A stretch of DNA of 64,000 nt from JASLDZ01 sp964235945. Lineage in GTDB: Bacteria > Pseudomonadota > Alphaproteobacteria > Caulobacterales > Caulobacteraceae. The position numbers were made by a program, and so were the translations under genes. Positions 14,630 through 24,049 of this stretch are shown here, one piece after another. The notes beneath the pieces are model-generated. The model worked only from the letters and a program-made list of their open reading frames with translations. It was not told the origin of the DNA and made no database searches. Position 1 is the first letter of the stretch. Each line of letters begins with the position of its first letter. The stretch is taken from the NCBI GenBank assembly GCA_964235945.1, contig CAXSDV010000001.1, positions 68,832 through 132,831 on the forward strand. Direction: 5' to 3'.

Positions 14630-16681
14630 ATGGCCAAGGCCGTCGCTTCCCCCTCCCTGTTCGACCTCCCCGTCGACCCGGCGTCGGCCCCCCCGCCCGC
14701 GCACCCCATCGCGGAGAGCCACGCCGAGCCCGTCGCGGCGCTGTCCGCCTCCGGCTACTCGGCCAAGGACATCGAGGTGCTGGAGGGGCTGGAGCCGGTG
14801 CGCCGCCGCCCGGGCATGTACATCGGCGGCACGGACGAGCGCGCCCTGCACCACCTGTTCGCCGAGGTGCTGGACAACGCCATGGACGAGGCGGTCGCCG
14901 GCCACGCCAAGGTGATCGAGGTGGCGCTCCTGGCGGACGGCGCGCTCAGCGTGCGCGACGACGGGCGCGGCATCCCCGTCGACCCCCATCCGCGCCATCC
15001 GGGCAAGAGCGCGCTGGAGGTGATCCTCACCGTGCTGCACTCGGGCGGCAAGTTCTCCGGCAAGGCGTACGAGACTTCCGGCGGCCTGCACGGGGTGGGC
15101 GTGTCGGTGGTCAACGCCCTGTCCGACCGGCTGGACGTCACCGTGCAGCGCGACGGTTTCGAGTGGCGCCAGAGCTTCAGCCGCGGCCATCCGCAGGGCC
15201 CCATCGTCCAGGGCGCGCCGACGCGCCGCCACGGCTCGACCGTGGTCTTCACCCCCGACCCCGAGATCTTCGGCGAGGGCGTGGCCTTCAAGCCCGCGCG
15301 CCTCTACCGGATGGCGCGCTCCAAGGCCTACCTGTTCCGCGGCGTGGAGATCCGCTGGCGCTGCGATCCCTCCCGCGCCACCGACGGCACGCCGACCGAG
15401 GCGTCGTTCAAGTTCCCCAACGGCTTGGCGGACTACCTGAAGGAACGCACGGGCGAGATCGAGACGGTCACGCCCGAACCCTTCGCCGGCCGTATCGAAC
15501 GCGCCGAGGGCGGCGGCGCGGTGGAGTGGGCCGTCACCTGGAGCCCCGCGGGCTTCGGCGAGCACGACGGCTTCGCCCAGAGCTACTGCAACACCGTGCC
15601 CACCCCCGAGGGCGGCACCCACGAGGCGGGCTTCCGCGCGGCGCTGACCCGCGGGCTCAAGTCGTACGGCGAACTGACGGGCGACAAGCGCGCCGGGCTG
15701 ATCACCGCCGAGGACGTGGCGGCGCAGGCGGGCATCCTGGTCAGCGTGTTCATCAGGAACCCCGAGTTCCAGGGCCAGACCAAGGAGCGCCTCTCCTCCG
15801 CCGACGCCCAGCGCCTGGTCGAGACCGCCCTGCGCGACCCCTTCGACCACTGGCTGACCGCCCAGCCCAAGCAGGCTGCGACCCTGCTCCAGTTCGTGGT
15901 GGAGCGCGCGGAGGAGCGGCTCAAGCGCCGCAAGGACCGCGAGGTCGCCCGCGCCTCCGCCACGCGCAAGCTGCGCCTGCCCGGCAAGCTCACCGACTGC
16001 TCGGGCACCAGCGCCGACGGCAGCGAGCTGTTCATCGTGGAGGGCGATTCGGCCGGCGGCTCGGCCAAGCAGGCGCGCGACCGGCGCACCCAGGCGGTGC
16101 TGCCGCTTCGCGGCAAGATCCTCAACGTCGCCTCCGCCGGGGCCGACAAGGCGCGCGGCAACCAGGAGCTCTCCGACCTGCAATTGGCCCTCGGCGTCCA
16201 GGGCGGGGCTAAGTTCCGCGAGGAGGAGCTGCGCTACGACCGCGTGATCATCATGACCGACGCCGACGTGGACGGCGCCCACATCGCCAGCCTGCTCATC
16301 ACCTTCTTCTACCGCACCATGCCGGAGCTGATCCGGGGCGGGAAACTCTACCTCGCCATGCCGCCGCTCTATCGGCTGAGCCACGGCTCCACGACCGAGT
16401 ACGCCCGCGACGACGCCCACAAGGACGAGCTCCTGGCCAAGACCTTCAAGGGCAAGAAGCCCGAGATCGGCCGCTTCAAGGGCCTGGGCGAGATGATGCC
16501 CGCCCAGCTCAAGGAGACCACCATGAACCCCCACACGCGCACCCTGGCGCGCGTGGGCCTGCCCCGCGCCGAGGAGGGCGTGGAGGAGCTGGTCGAGCAG
16601 CTGATGGGCCGCCGCGCCGAGCAACGCTTCCGCTTCATCCAGGAGAACGCCGAATTCGCCGCCGCCGACCTGGACGTGTAG
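14630..16681 (+). CDS. parE: DNA topoisomerase IV subunit B
   Basis: ATPase subunit of topoisomerase IV, which with ParC unlinks replicated chromosomes. The 683-residue protein has the GHKL ATP site (EVLDNAMDEA, DDGRGIPV, GGLHGVGVSVVNAL), the transducer domain, and the TOPRIM metal site (IVEGDSAGGSAKQ and DADVDGAHIASLL). The length and the ending at EFAAADLDV fit ParE rather than GyrB, which usually carries an extra insert or longer tail. The N-terminal ~45 residues are a Pro/Ala-rich extension before the YSAKDIEVLEGLEPVRRRPG motif. The ATG at 14630 is the only plausible start. parC is not in the window. Confidence 0.95.
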   Translation: MAKAVASPSLFDLPVDPASAPPPAHPIAESHAEPVAALSASGYSAKDIEVLEGLEPVRRRPGMYIGGTDERALHHLFAEVLDNAMDEAVAGHAKVIEVALLADGALSVRDDGRGIPVDPHPRHPGKSALEVILTVLHSGGKFSGKAYETSGGLHGVGVSVVNALSDRLDVTVQRDGFEWRQSFSRGHPQGPIVQGAPTRRHGSTVVFTPDPEIFGEGVAFKPARLYRMARSKAYLFRGVEIRWRCDPSRATDGTPTEASFKFPNGLADYLKERTGEIETVTPEPFAGRIERAEGGGAVEWAVTWSPAGFGEHDGFAQSYCNTVPTPEGGTHEAGFRAALTRGLKSYGELTGDKRAGLITAEDVAAQAGILVSVFIRNPEFQGQTKERLSSADAQRLVETALRDPFDHWLTAQPKQAATLLQFVVERAEERLKRRKDREVARASATRKLRLPGKLTDCSGTSADGSELFIVEGDSAGGSAKQARDRRTQAVLPLRGKILNVASAGADKARGNQELSDLQLALGVQGGAKFREEELRYDRVIIMTDADVDGAHIASLLITFFYRTMPELIRGGKLYLAMPPLYRLSHGSTTEYARDDAHKDELLAKTFKGKKPEIGRFKGLGEMMPAQLKETTMNPHTRTLARVGLPRAEEGVEELVEQLMGRRAEQRFRFIQENAEFAAADLDV

Positions 16682-16703
16682 CGCCCGCGTCCACGCGTCC
16701 GAA

Positions 16704-16731
16704 TTGACTTCGCCCCCGTAAATCCCATATC
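16704..16731 (+). promoter_or_regulatory. helicase promoter
   Basis: TTGACT (16704-16709) is followed after 16 bases by CATATC (16726-16731). It lies in the gap behind parE and about 95 bases before the helicase start, leaving a long leader that could be regulated. Confidence 0.45.
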
Positions 16732-16826
16732 CAACAGCGTGACCGGAGGCAGGTAGAGCGAATCCGCGCCGTCCGCACGCCCTCATGGGCGGCCCCGGCA
16801 TCGCTTCACCATCCCTCCGAGGTACT

Positions 16827-18692
16827 TTGACCACCTTCTCCGACCTGGGCCTCAGCCCTTCGACCGTTCAGGCGGTCACCGACACCGGCTACACCGTCCC
16901 CACGCCGATCCAGGAACAGGCGATTCCCGTCGCCCTGGCCGGCCGCGACGTGCTGGGCATCGCCCAGACGGGCACGGGCAAGACCGCCGCCTTCACCCTG
17001 CCCATGATCGACCGGCTCTCCGCCGGCCGCGCCAAGGCGCGCATGCCGCGCAGCCTGGTGATCGCCCCCACCCGCGAGCTGGCCGACCAGGTCGCCTCCT
17101 CCTTCGACAAGTACGCCAAGGGAACCCGGCTCTCCTGGGCGCTCCTGATCGGCGGCGTCAGCTTCTCCGACCAGGAGCAGAAGCTCGACCGCGGCGTGGA
17201 CGTGCTGATCGCCACGCCCGGGCGCCTGCTCGACTTCTACGAGCGCCGCAAGATCATGCTGCTGGACGTCAAGACGCTGGTGGTCGACGAGGCCGACCGG
17301 ATGCTCGACATGGGCTTCATCCCCGACCTGGAGCGCATCTTCGAGATCACCCCCAAGGTGAAGCAGACCTTGTTCTTCTCGGCCACCATGCCGCCGGAGA
17401 TCACCCGCCTCACCAGCCAGTTCCTCAAGGACCCCACGCGCATCGAGGTGTCGCGCCCGGCGACCACCAACGAGAACATCAGCCAGTTCATCGTGCGCAT
17501 CCCCATGGACGCGCCCAAGGCCAAGCGCATGACCCTGCGCGCCCTGGTCGAGAAGTCGGCGCCCGACAGCGGCATCATCTTCTGCAATCGCAAGAGTGAA
17601 GTCGACATCGTCGCCAAGTCTTTGCAGAAGTACGGCTTCGACGCCGCTCCGATCCACGGCGATCTCGACCAGAGCCAGCGGATGAAGACGCTGGAAAGCT
17701 TCCGCAAGGGCGAGCTCAAGCTCCTGGTGGCGTCCGACGTGGCCGCGCGCGGGCTCGACATCCCGGCGGTCAGCCACATCTTCAACTACGACGTGCCCCA
17801 TCACGCCGACGATTACGTCCACCGCATCGGCCGCACCGGCCGCGCAGGGCGCTCGGGCGAGGCGTACATGATCGTCGGTCCCAACGACGCGCGCGGCTAC
17901 GACAAGGTGCTCAAGCTCACCAAGAGCGAGCCCGAAGAAGTCGTGGTCGAGGTGGACTGGGACGAGGCCGCCCGCGGAGCCGAGCGCGACCGCGAGCGCT
18001 TCGGCGGGCGCCGCGACCGCGACAGGGCCGACCGCGACGGTCGGGGCCGCGAACGCGACCGGGACCGTTCGCGCCCGGTGGCCGACCACGGCCACCGCGC
18101 CTCCACCGAGCCCCTCGTCGCAGCCCCCTCGCCCGTCCGCGAGGAGGTCGGCGAGACCGACGTTGCGGTCGAGACCCGCGCCCCGACGGGCGACGGCGAG
18201 GCGCGGCCCCGGCGCGAACGCTCGCGCGGCGGGCGTGGACGGACGCGAGAGCGCGAAGTGGTCGCCGCCGATCCGGTCGTGGAGATCGAGACCGCTCGCG
18301 CCGACGAGGACGAGGCCGCCGAGGCCGTGGTCGCCTCCGAGCCCCGCCGCGAGCGTGAGCGCGACCGCTCGCGCGGCCCCCGCGACCGCGAGCCGGACCG
18401 CGACGCTCAGCCGCGCGATGCGGGTCGCGACGCCCCCCGCGACTTCGGCCGTGGCCGTGATCGCGACGGCGCCTCCTCCCGCGACGGTCGCGGAGAACGC
18501 GGCGACGGCCGCCGCGACCGAGGCGGGCGCGAGGAGCGTGAGGAGCGCGGCGTGATCGGCTTCGGCGCCGACACTCCCGCCTTCCTGCTGCGCGCCGCCC
18601 CCCTGCCCCCGCTCCCCAAGAAGGGGTCGGCCGCGGCGGTCGCCGCTGACGCCGAGGCGGCCGAGCTCGCCCTGGTCGACGCCGAGGACTGA
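16827..18692 (+). CDS. rhlE: RhlE-type DEAD-box RNA helicase with long charged tail
   Basis: ATP-dependent RNA helicase involved in ribosome assembly or RNA turnover. All core motifs are present: Q motif (TPIQEQAIP), AQTGTGKT, PTRELA, TPGR, VDEAD, SAT, ARGLD and HRIGRTGRAGR. The helicase core ends near residue 385. The remaining ~235 residues are low-complexity, dominated by Arg, Asp, Glu and Gly (RDRDRADRDGRG and similar), and end with a hydrophobic Pro/Leu segment. I place the start at the TTG at 16827, which begins the family-typical TTFSDLGLSPSTVQAV and has GAGG just upstream; an ATG at 16785 would add 14 residues. Confidence 0.92.
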   Translation: MTTFSDLGLSPSTVQAVTDTGYTVPTPIQEQAIPVALAGRDVLGIAQTGTGKTAAFTLPMIDRLSAGRAKARMPRSLVIAPTRELADQVASSFDKYAKGTRLSWALLIGGVSFSDQEQKLDRGVDVLIATPGRLLDFYERRKIMLLDVKTLVVDEADRMLDMGFIPDLERIFEITPKVKQTLFFSATMPPEITRLTSQFLKDPTRIEVSRPATTNENISQFIVRIPMDAPKAKRMTLRALVEKSAPDSGIIFCNRKSEVDIVAKSLQKYGFDAAPIHGDLDQSQRMKTLESFRKGELKLLVASDVAARGLDIPAVSHIFNYDVPHHADDYVHRIGRTGRAGRSGEAYMIVGPNDARGYDKVLKLTKSEPEEVVVEVDWDEAARGAERDRERFGGRRDRDRADRDGRGRERDRDRSRPVADHGHRASTEPLVAAPSPVREEVGETDVAVETRAPTGDGEARPRRERSRGGRGRTREREVVAADPVVEIETARADEDEAAEAVVASEPRRERERDRSRGPRDREPDRDAQPRDAGRDAPRDFGRGRDRDGASSRDGRGERGDGRRDRGGREEREERGVIGFGADTPAFLLRAAPLPPLPKKGSAAAVAADAEAAELALVDAED

Positions 18693-18746
18693 TCCTCTCA
18701 CCGCCCGGCGCGGCCCCCGCCGCCGCCGGGCGCGGAGCCCTCGCCC

Positions 18747-19798
<1,052 letters not shown>

Positions 19799-19802
<4 letters not shown>

Positions 19803-20962
19803 CGCCCAGCCATCCCGAGCGGCCGCCCAAGAGCTTCACCCTGCTGGCGACGGACGGCGGGGCGCGCACGGGGGTGCTCGCCACCGCCCGGGGCGAGATC
19901 CGCACACCGGCCTTCATGCCCGTCGGCACCGCGGGCACGGTGAAGGCGCTCACCGTCGATCAGGTCGCCGTCACCGGCGCCGACGTGATCCTGGGCAACA
20001 CCTACCACCTGATGCTGCGGCCCGGGCCCGAGCGGCTGCAGCGCCTGGGCGGCCTGCACCGCTTCATGCGCTGGGACGGGCCGATCCTGACCGACTCGGG
20101 CGGTTTCCAGGTCATGTCGCTGTCGAACATCGCCAAGATGAGCGAGGAGGCGGTGACCTTCGCCAGCCACATCGACGGCTCGCGCCACGCGCTCAGCCCC
20201 GAGCGCTCCATCGAGATCCAGGCCGACCGCATCGGGGCCGACATCGCCATGCAGCTCGACGAGTGCGTGGCCTGGCCGGCGGACGAGGCGCGCGCCCGCG
20301 CGGCCATGGAGCTCTCCGCCCGCTGGGGCGCGCGTTCCAAGGCGGCGTTCGGCCGGCGTGACGACCAGATGCTGTTCGGCATCCAGCAGGGCTCGCTCTA
20401 CCCCGACCTGCGGCGCGAGTCGGCCGAGCGGCTGCGGGAGATCGGCTTCGACGGCTACGCGATCGGCGGCCTCGCCGTCGGCGAGGGGCACGCGGCCATG
20501 TGCGAGGTGCTGGACCACGCGCCGGGCCTCCTGCCCGTCGATCGGCCGCGCTACCTGATGGGCGTGGGCAAGCCCGTCGACCTCGTGGAGGCGGTGGCGC
20601 GCGGCGTGGACATGTTCGACTGCGTGCTGCCCACGCGCTCCGGCCGCCACGGCCAGGCCTGGACCTGGGAGGGTCCGCTCAACCTGAAGAACGCCCGCTT
20701 CGCGCAGGACGAGACCCCGCTCGACCCGGACAGCTCCTGCCCCGCCAGCCGCGACTACTCACGCGCCTACCTGCACCACCTCGTGCGGTCGGGAGAAATC
20801 CTCGGGCAGGTGCTGCTGTCCTGGCACAACGTCGCCCACTTCCAGGCGCTGACGGCGGCCATGCGCGAGGCGATCGCGGCCGGGCGGTTCGAGGCGCTGC
20901 GGCGGGAACTCCACGCCGGGCGGGCGCCTCCGGCGACAGGCGGCGGCCGAGGCGAAGGCTAG
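19799..20962 (+). CDS. tgt: tRNA-guanine transglycosylase with altered zinc site
   Basis: Tgt exchanges guanine 34 of GUN-anticodon tRNAs for preQ1, the step before QueA. The 387-residue protein keeps the catalytic aspartates (Asp99 in TDSGGFQVMSL, Asp274 in MFDCVLPTR) and the substrate-binding GGLAVGE loop. The C-terminal zinc site is unusual. Where the well-studied bacterial enzymes have CxCxxC plus His, this one reads DSSCPASRDYSRAY, so only Cys314 and His343 remain and the other two cysteine positions are Ser312 and Ser317. The C-terminal tail is Gly/Arg/Pro-rich. The GTG start overlaps the queA stop. The enzyme may still be active, because the rest of the fold is conserved. Confidence 0.94.
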
Positions 20963-21864
20963 GGGTTGGGCGCCTGGTGGCCGATCCGCCAGGCGCCGGC
21001 CTGGGTCTCGGTGGCCAGCGACGGCTCCGCCGCGGAGGCGGGCGGGCGTGTCGCCGCAGTTCCCGTCTGGCGCGCCGAGGCGCCGGCGGTCGCGAGGCGA
21101 AGGGGCGCGGTCGCCGCGGGAAGCGCGGGCGGCGGAGGGAGCGGCACGGCGGCCGGGATCACCGCGGGCGTGACGGGAGCGATCGGCGCCGGACCCGCCT
21201 GCAGCAGGGTCGGCCAGACCGGGCCGCCCGGGGCGGGCTCGAAACCGATGGGGGCGGCCGGCCAAGCGCAATTATGCTCCATGCCGTAGCTCTTCAGGAA
21301 GCCGCGGCGGATTTGGCCGGCGAGTTCGGCGCTCTTCTTCTTCTTCTCCGCGCGGTCGGCGCCGGAAATCTTGCGGATGGTGCCGCGCATGGGAATGAAG
21401 TGGTCGGCGGCGCTGCGCACCGCATCCAGCGCGGTGGAGGCCGCCATGTCGGCCCCGCGACCGTACATATTGTGGTGGCGGCCCACGTCCGGCGTGTCCA
21501 GGTCGGGGCCGAGCACCACGTCGAGCGCCGACACTTCCGTCAGCACCGCCTGGCAGCTGTTCAGCCCACGAGTGTCGTAGGTCCGCTTCCGCGCCCGCGA
21601 GAGCACGGGCGCGGTGCGTAGCCGGACCACGTTGAAGTCGCGCAAGGGTGCGGAGATGGCGCCGCCCATGCCGTTGTAGGTCTGCCCCAGCGTGTCCCAG
21701 CCCGCGTGGGCGCTGTTGCGCGCCACGGAGCCGGTGGAGCGATAGGCGACGCCGCCGGCTCCCGCCACCGTCGCGATCGGGTGCATGGCGCAGCCGCCGA
21801 GGCACAGGCCGGCCCCGGCGAGGGTCGCGGCGACGAATCTGATCGTGATCACGCGACGCTCCAT
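20959..21864 (-). CDS. predicted lipoprotein with Pro/Ala-rich tail
   Basis: A 301-residue protein with a lipoprotein signal peptide: positively charged start (MERRVITIR), hydrophobic stretch, and lipobox LGGC with the acylated cysteine near residue 26. The mature part is mostly helical with a GVAYRSTGSVARNSAHAGWD region and a lysine-rich KKKKSAEL segment. From about residue 190 it turns into a low-complexity Pro/Ala/Val tail that could span the periplasm. I do not recognise the family. The ATG at 21864 is preferred because the longer frame to 21909 would bury the signal peptide. The stop codon overlaps that of the convergent tgt. Confidence 0.72.
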   Translation of the reverse strand: MERRVITIRFVAATLAGAGLCLGGCAMHPIATVAGAGGVAYRSTGSVARNSAHAGWDTLGQTYNGMGGAISAPLRDFNVVRLRTAPVLSRARKRTYDTRGLNSCQAVLTEVSALDVVLGPDLDTPDVGRHHNMYGRGADMAASTALDAVRSAADHFIPMRGTIRKISGADRAEKKKKSAELAGQIRRGFLKSYGMEHNCAWPAAPIGFEPAPGGPVWPTLLQAGPAPIAPVTPAVIPAAVPLPPPPALPAATAPLRLATAGASARQTGTAATRPPASAAEPSLATETQAGAWRIGHQAPNP

Positions 21865-22043
21865 GGCGAACCCTGCAGCCGATCTACAACACTTCCACCA
21901 AATCGACATGCTCCTATGACATGCCGGCGCTGTGACGCAGGGCGGCGCCGGGGCGGCCGGATCCGCAAGCGGGTCGGTGCGAACCGTTGGCGCGCTCGCG
22001 GGTTATCCTCCCGCTCCGCTCCGGGGGCGGACGAGGATCGACG

Positions 22044-22418
22044 ATGGCGCTGTTCAACAAGGACATACTCCAGCTCGCCGAGAGCAACACGCACTGGCAG
22101 AAAGAGGTCTTCCTCGACGACAACTGCCAGATCGTGCTCATGCACATCCCGCCCGGCGAGGACATCGGCGAGGAGACGCACGAATCCGACCAGACCACCT
22201 TCTTCGTGTCCGGCGAGGGTCAGGCGGTGCTGGACGGCAAGCACACCAAGATCACACCCAACCACCTGCTTGTGATCCCCAAGGGAACCAAGCACAACAT
22301 CATCAACAAGGGCGACGGGCCGCTGAAGCTGTTCTCCGTCTACTCTCCCGCGGCCGAGCCGCCCGGCGTGGCGTTCAAGACCAAGGAAGAAGCCGAGGCC
22401 GCCGAAGGCGAAGACTGA
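22044..22418 (+). CDS. cupin-domain protein
   Basis: A 124-residue single-domain cupin, a small beta-barrel that usually binds a metal. The two cupin motifs are visible: PPGEDIGEETHESDQTTFFV with Glu and His ligands, and PKGTKHNIINKGDG with a His ligand. It reads MALFNKDILQLAESN at the start, from the ATG at 22044 with a GAGG ribosome binding site. The C-terminus is Glu/Ala-rich. The enzymatic role, if any, is unknown; stand-alone cupins of this kind occur widely in alphaproteobacteria, often as isomerases, dioxygenases or sensors. Its codons are slightly less GC-rich than average for the window. Confidence 0.85.
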   Translation: MALFNKDILQLAESNTHWQKEVFLDDNCQIVLMHIPPGEDIGEETHESDQTTFFVSGEGQAVLDGKHTKITPNHLLVIPKGTKHNIINKGDGPLKLFSVYSPAAEPPGVAFKTKEEAEAAEGED

Positions 22419-22431
22419 ACCGCCGTTCCTC

Positions 22432-22453
22432 CGGGGGAGCCTGGGCTCCCCCG
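22432..22453 (+). terminator. hairpin after the cupin gene
   Basis: CGGGGGAGC (22432-22440) and GCTCCCCCG (22445-22453) form a perfect nine-base stem with a four-base CTGG loop, 14 bases after the cupin stop. Only a weak TCACCTT follows, so termination efficiency is uncertain. Confidence 0.5.
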
Positions 22454-22478
22454 TCACCTTCTGCCGGAGACGCCGTCC

Positions 22479-22745
22479 ATGACGACCGACTCGACCCCTC
22501 CCGCCCCCCATCCCGGCGCGCCGCTCACTCCCGAAGCGCAGGACGCCGCCCCGCCCAGCCACGCGGGAGGCAGCTACGCCCAGGAGAAGTACGGAGCGGC
22601 CGCGCAGCGTTCGCGGGCGCGCACCGACCAGCACGTCCCCGACACCGACGACGCCGCCCAACTCGCCGAAGCGATCGGGGGCGAGGTCGACCCGGGCGAG
22701 TCGGCGTTGGCCCCTTCCGTCCACATCGAGCCCAAGAACCCCTGA
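22479..22745 (+). CDS. small disordered hypothetical protein
   Basis: An 88-residue polar protein dominated by Ala, Pro, Asp, Glu and Thr, with no signal peptide, membrane helix or recognised domain. The middle segment HAGGSYAQEKYGAAAQ is the only part with mixed hydrophobic and polar residues. The last third is acidic. Composition suggests an intrinsically disordered cytoplasmic protein, comparable in style to the small acidic gene at 14341-14508. It starts at an ATG after a hairpin downstream of the cupin gene and precedes an SDR gene. No EcfG-like element lies directly upstream. Confidence 0.6.
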   Translation: MTTDSTPPAPHPGAPLTPEAQDAAPPSHAGGSYAQEKYGAAAQRSRARTDQHVPDTDDAAQLAEAIGGEVDPGESALAPSVHIEPKNP

Positions 22746-22783
22746 GCGGCCTAGGACGCACGGAGCGGCCGGCGTCCCATCAT

Positions 22784-22809
22784 GGAACAGCCGGCGCTTC
22801 ACATCTGTT
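22784..22809 (+). promoter_or_regulatory. near-consensus EcfG-type promoter of the SDR gene
   Basis: GGAAC (22784-22788) is followed after 17 bases by TGTT (22806-22809), one mismatch from CGTT. The SDR ATG is 25 bases downstream. The match is weaker than the element at 14539-14563. Confidence 0.4.
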
Positions 22810-22833
22810 ACCCAGTCCAACAGGAGCCAGCTT

Positions 22834-23631
22834 ATGACCGACGCCCATCGTCCCTTCGCCGTCGTGACCGGCGGGTCGACCGGCATAGGTTACGAGCTCG
22901 CCAGCACCTTCATCGCCAACGGCTACGACGTCATGCTCGCGGCCGAGGACGCCGGCCACCTCGCGGAAGCGGCCCAAGGGCTCGCGTCCGGCGATGCGAG
23001 GATCGAGACCCACGCCGCCGACCTCTCGAAGGAGGACGGGGTGGAGGGCCTGTACGCCGCCGTGCGCTCGATCGGCCGCCCGGTGGACGTGTTGTGCGTG
23101 AACGCCGGTTACGGCCTGGGCGGAGCGTTCGTGGACACGGACCTCCAGCGCGAGCTGAAGATGATCGACCTCAACTGCCGGGGTGCGGTCCAGCTCACCA
23201 AGCTCGTGCTGAAGGACATGGTCGCGCGCGACCGGGGCAAGCTCCTGTTCACCTCGTCCATCGCCGCCACCATGCCCGACCCTTTCGAAGCCGTGTACGG
23301 CTCCACCAAGGTGTTCCTGCGCTGGTTCGGCGAGGCGTTGCGCAACGAGTTGAAGGACACGGGCGTGGGCGTCACCGTGCTGATGCCCAGTGTCACCGAC
23401 ACCAACTTCTTCCACCGCGCCGAGATGGACGACACCAAGGCGGGCGCTTCCGACAAGAAGGACGACCCGGCCATGGTGGCCCGCAAGGCGTTCGAGGCCT
23501 TGCAGCAGGACAAGGACAAGCTGCTGCCGGGCCTCAAGAACAAGATCATGGGAGGGATCGCCGACGCCCTTCCCGACACCGCCGCGGCGGCCGTGCACCG
23601 GGGCATGTCCGAGCCGGGTTCGGCCAAGTGA
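22834..23631 (+). CDS. short-chain dehydrogenase/reductase
   Basis: A 265-residue NAD(P)-dependent oxidoreductase with a Rossmann fold. The cofactor-binding motif is VVTGGSTGIGYELA, the structural motif NAGYGLGG, and the catalytic triad sits in FTSSIAA and YGSTK. The C-terminal part is longer than in minimal SDRs and carries a Lys/Asp-rich insert (KAGASDKKDDPAM). The substrate cannot be inferred. An AGGAG ribosome binding site precedes the ATG. The next gene, for a small membrane protein, overlaps the stop by four bases, so both probably act together. The upstream near-consensus EcfG promoter suggests stress control. Confidence 0.9.
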   Translation: MTDAHRPFAVVTGGSTGIGYELASTFIANGYDVMLAAEDAGHLAEAAQGLASGDARIETHAADLSKEDGVEGLYAAVRSIGRPVDVLCVNAGYGLGGAFVDTDLQRELKMIDLNCRGAVQLTKLVLKDMVARDRGKLLFTSSIAATMPDPFEAVYGSTKVFLRWFGEALRNELKDTGVGVTVLMPSVTDTNFFHRAEMDDTKAGASDKKDDPAMVARKAFEALQQDKDKLLPGLKNKIMGGIADALPDTAAAAVHRGMSEPGSAK

Positions 23632-23996
23632 GCGCGCGCGCCGTCGCCCGCGGGCTCGCCTGGTTCGGCGTCGGACTGGGCTTGGTGGAGGTGGTCGCCC
23701 CCAAGGCGCTGGCCCGCGCCATCGGTCTGGACGCAAGGCCCGGCCTGCTGCGGGCGTTCGGACTGCGGGAGATCGCGGCGGGGGCGATCATCCTCGTCGC
23801 CGAGCGACCGCAGGACTGGCTTTGGCTTCGCACCGCCGGGGACCTGCTGGACGGGGCGGTGCTGACGGCCGGCCTTTCCAGCCGAAATCCTCATCGTGGT
23901 CGCACGGCGCTGGCGACGCTGGCGGTGGCGCCGGTGGTGGCCCTGGACGCCCTGTACACGTTCAAGAAGAGGGATTGGGCCGGTTCGCAGCGTTGA
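23628..23996 (+). CDS. small integral membrane protein
   Basis: A 122-residue hydrophobic protein with about four short transmembrane helices. It starts at a GTG overlapping the SDR stop (GTGA). Segments LAWFGVGLGLVEVVAPKALA and LLRAFGLREIAAGAIIL resemble the membrane part found fused to polyketide-cyclase (SRPBCC) domains in other proteobacteria, but here no soluble domain follows. I recall this resemblance rather than having searched it. The tail is basic (YTFKKRDWAG), probably cytoplasmic. Function unknown; coupling to the SDR is the main clue. Confidence 0.75.
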   Translation: MSARAVARGLAWFGVGLGLVEVVAPKALARAIGLDARPGLLRAFGLREIAAGAIILVAERPQDWLWLRTAGDLLDGAVLTAGLSSRNPHRGRTALATLAVAPVVALDALYTFKKRDWAGSQR

Positions 23997-24049
23997 GCTC
24001 TCCTTAAGGTTGTAGTTTCAGGGTCGACGGGCAGCTTAGGAGCCTCTCG

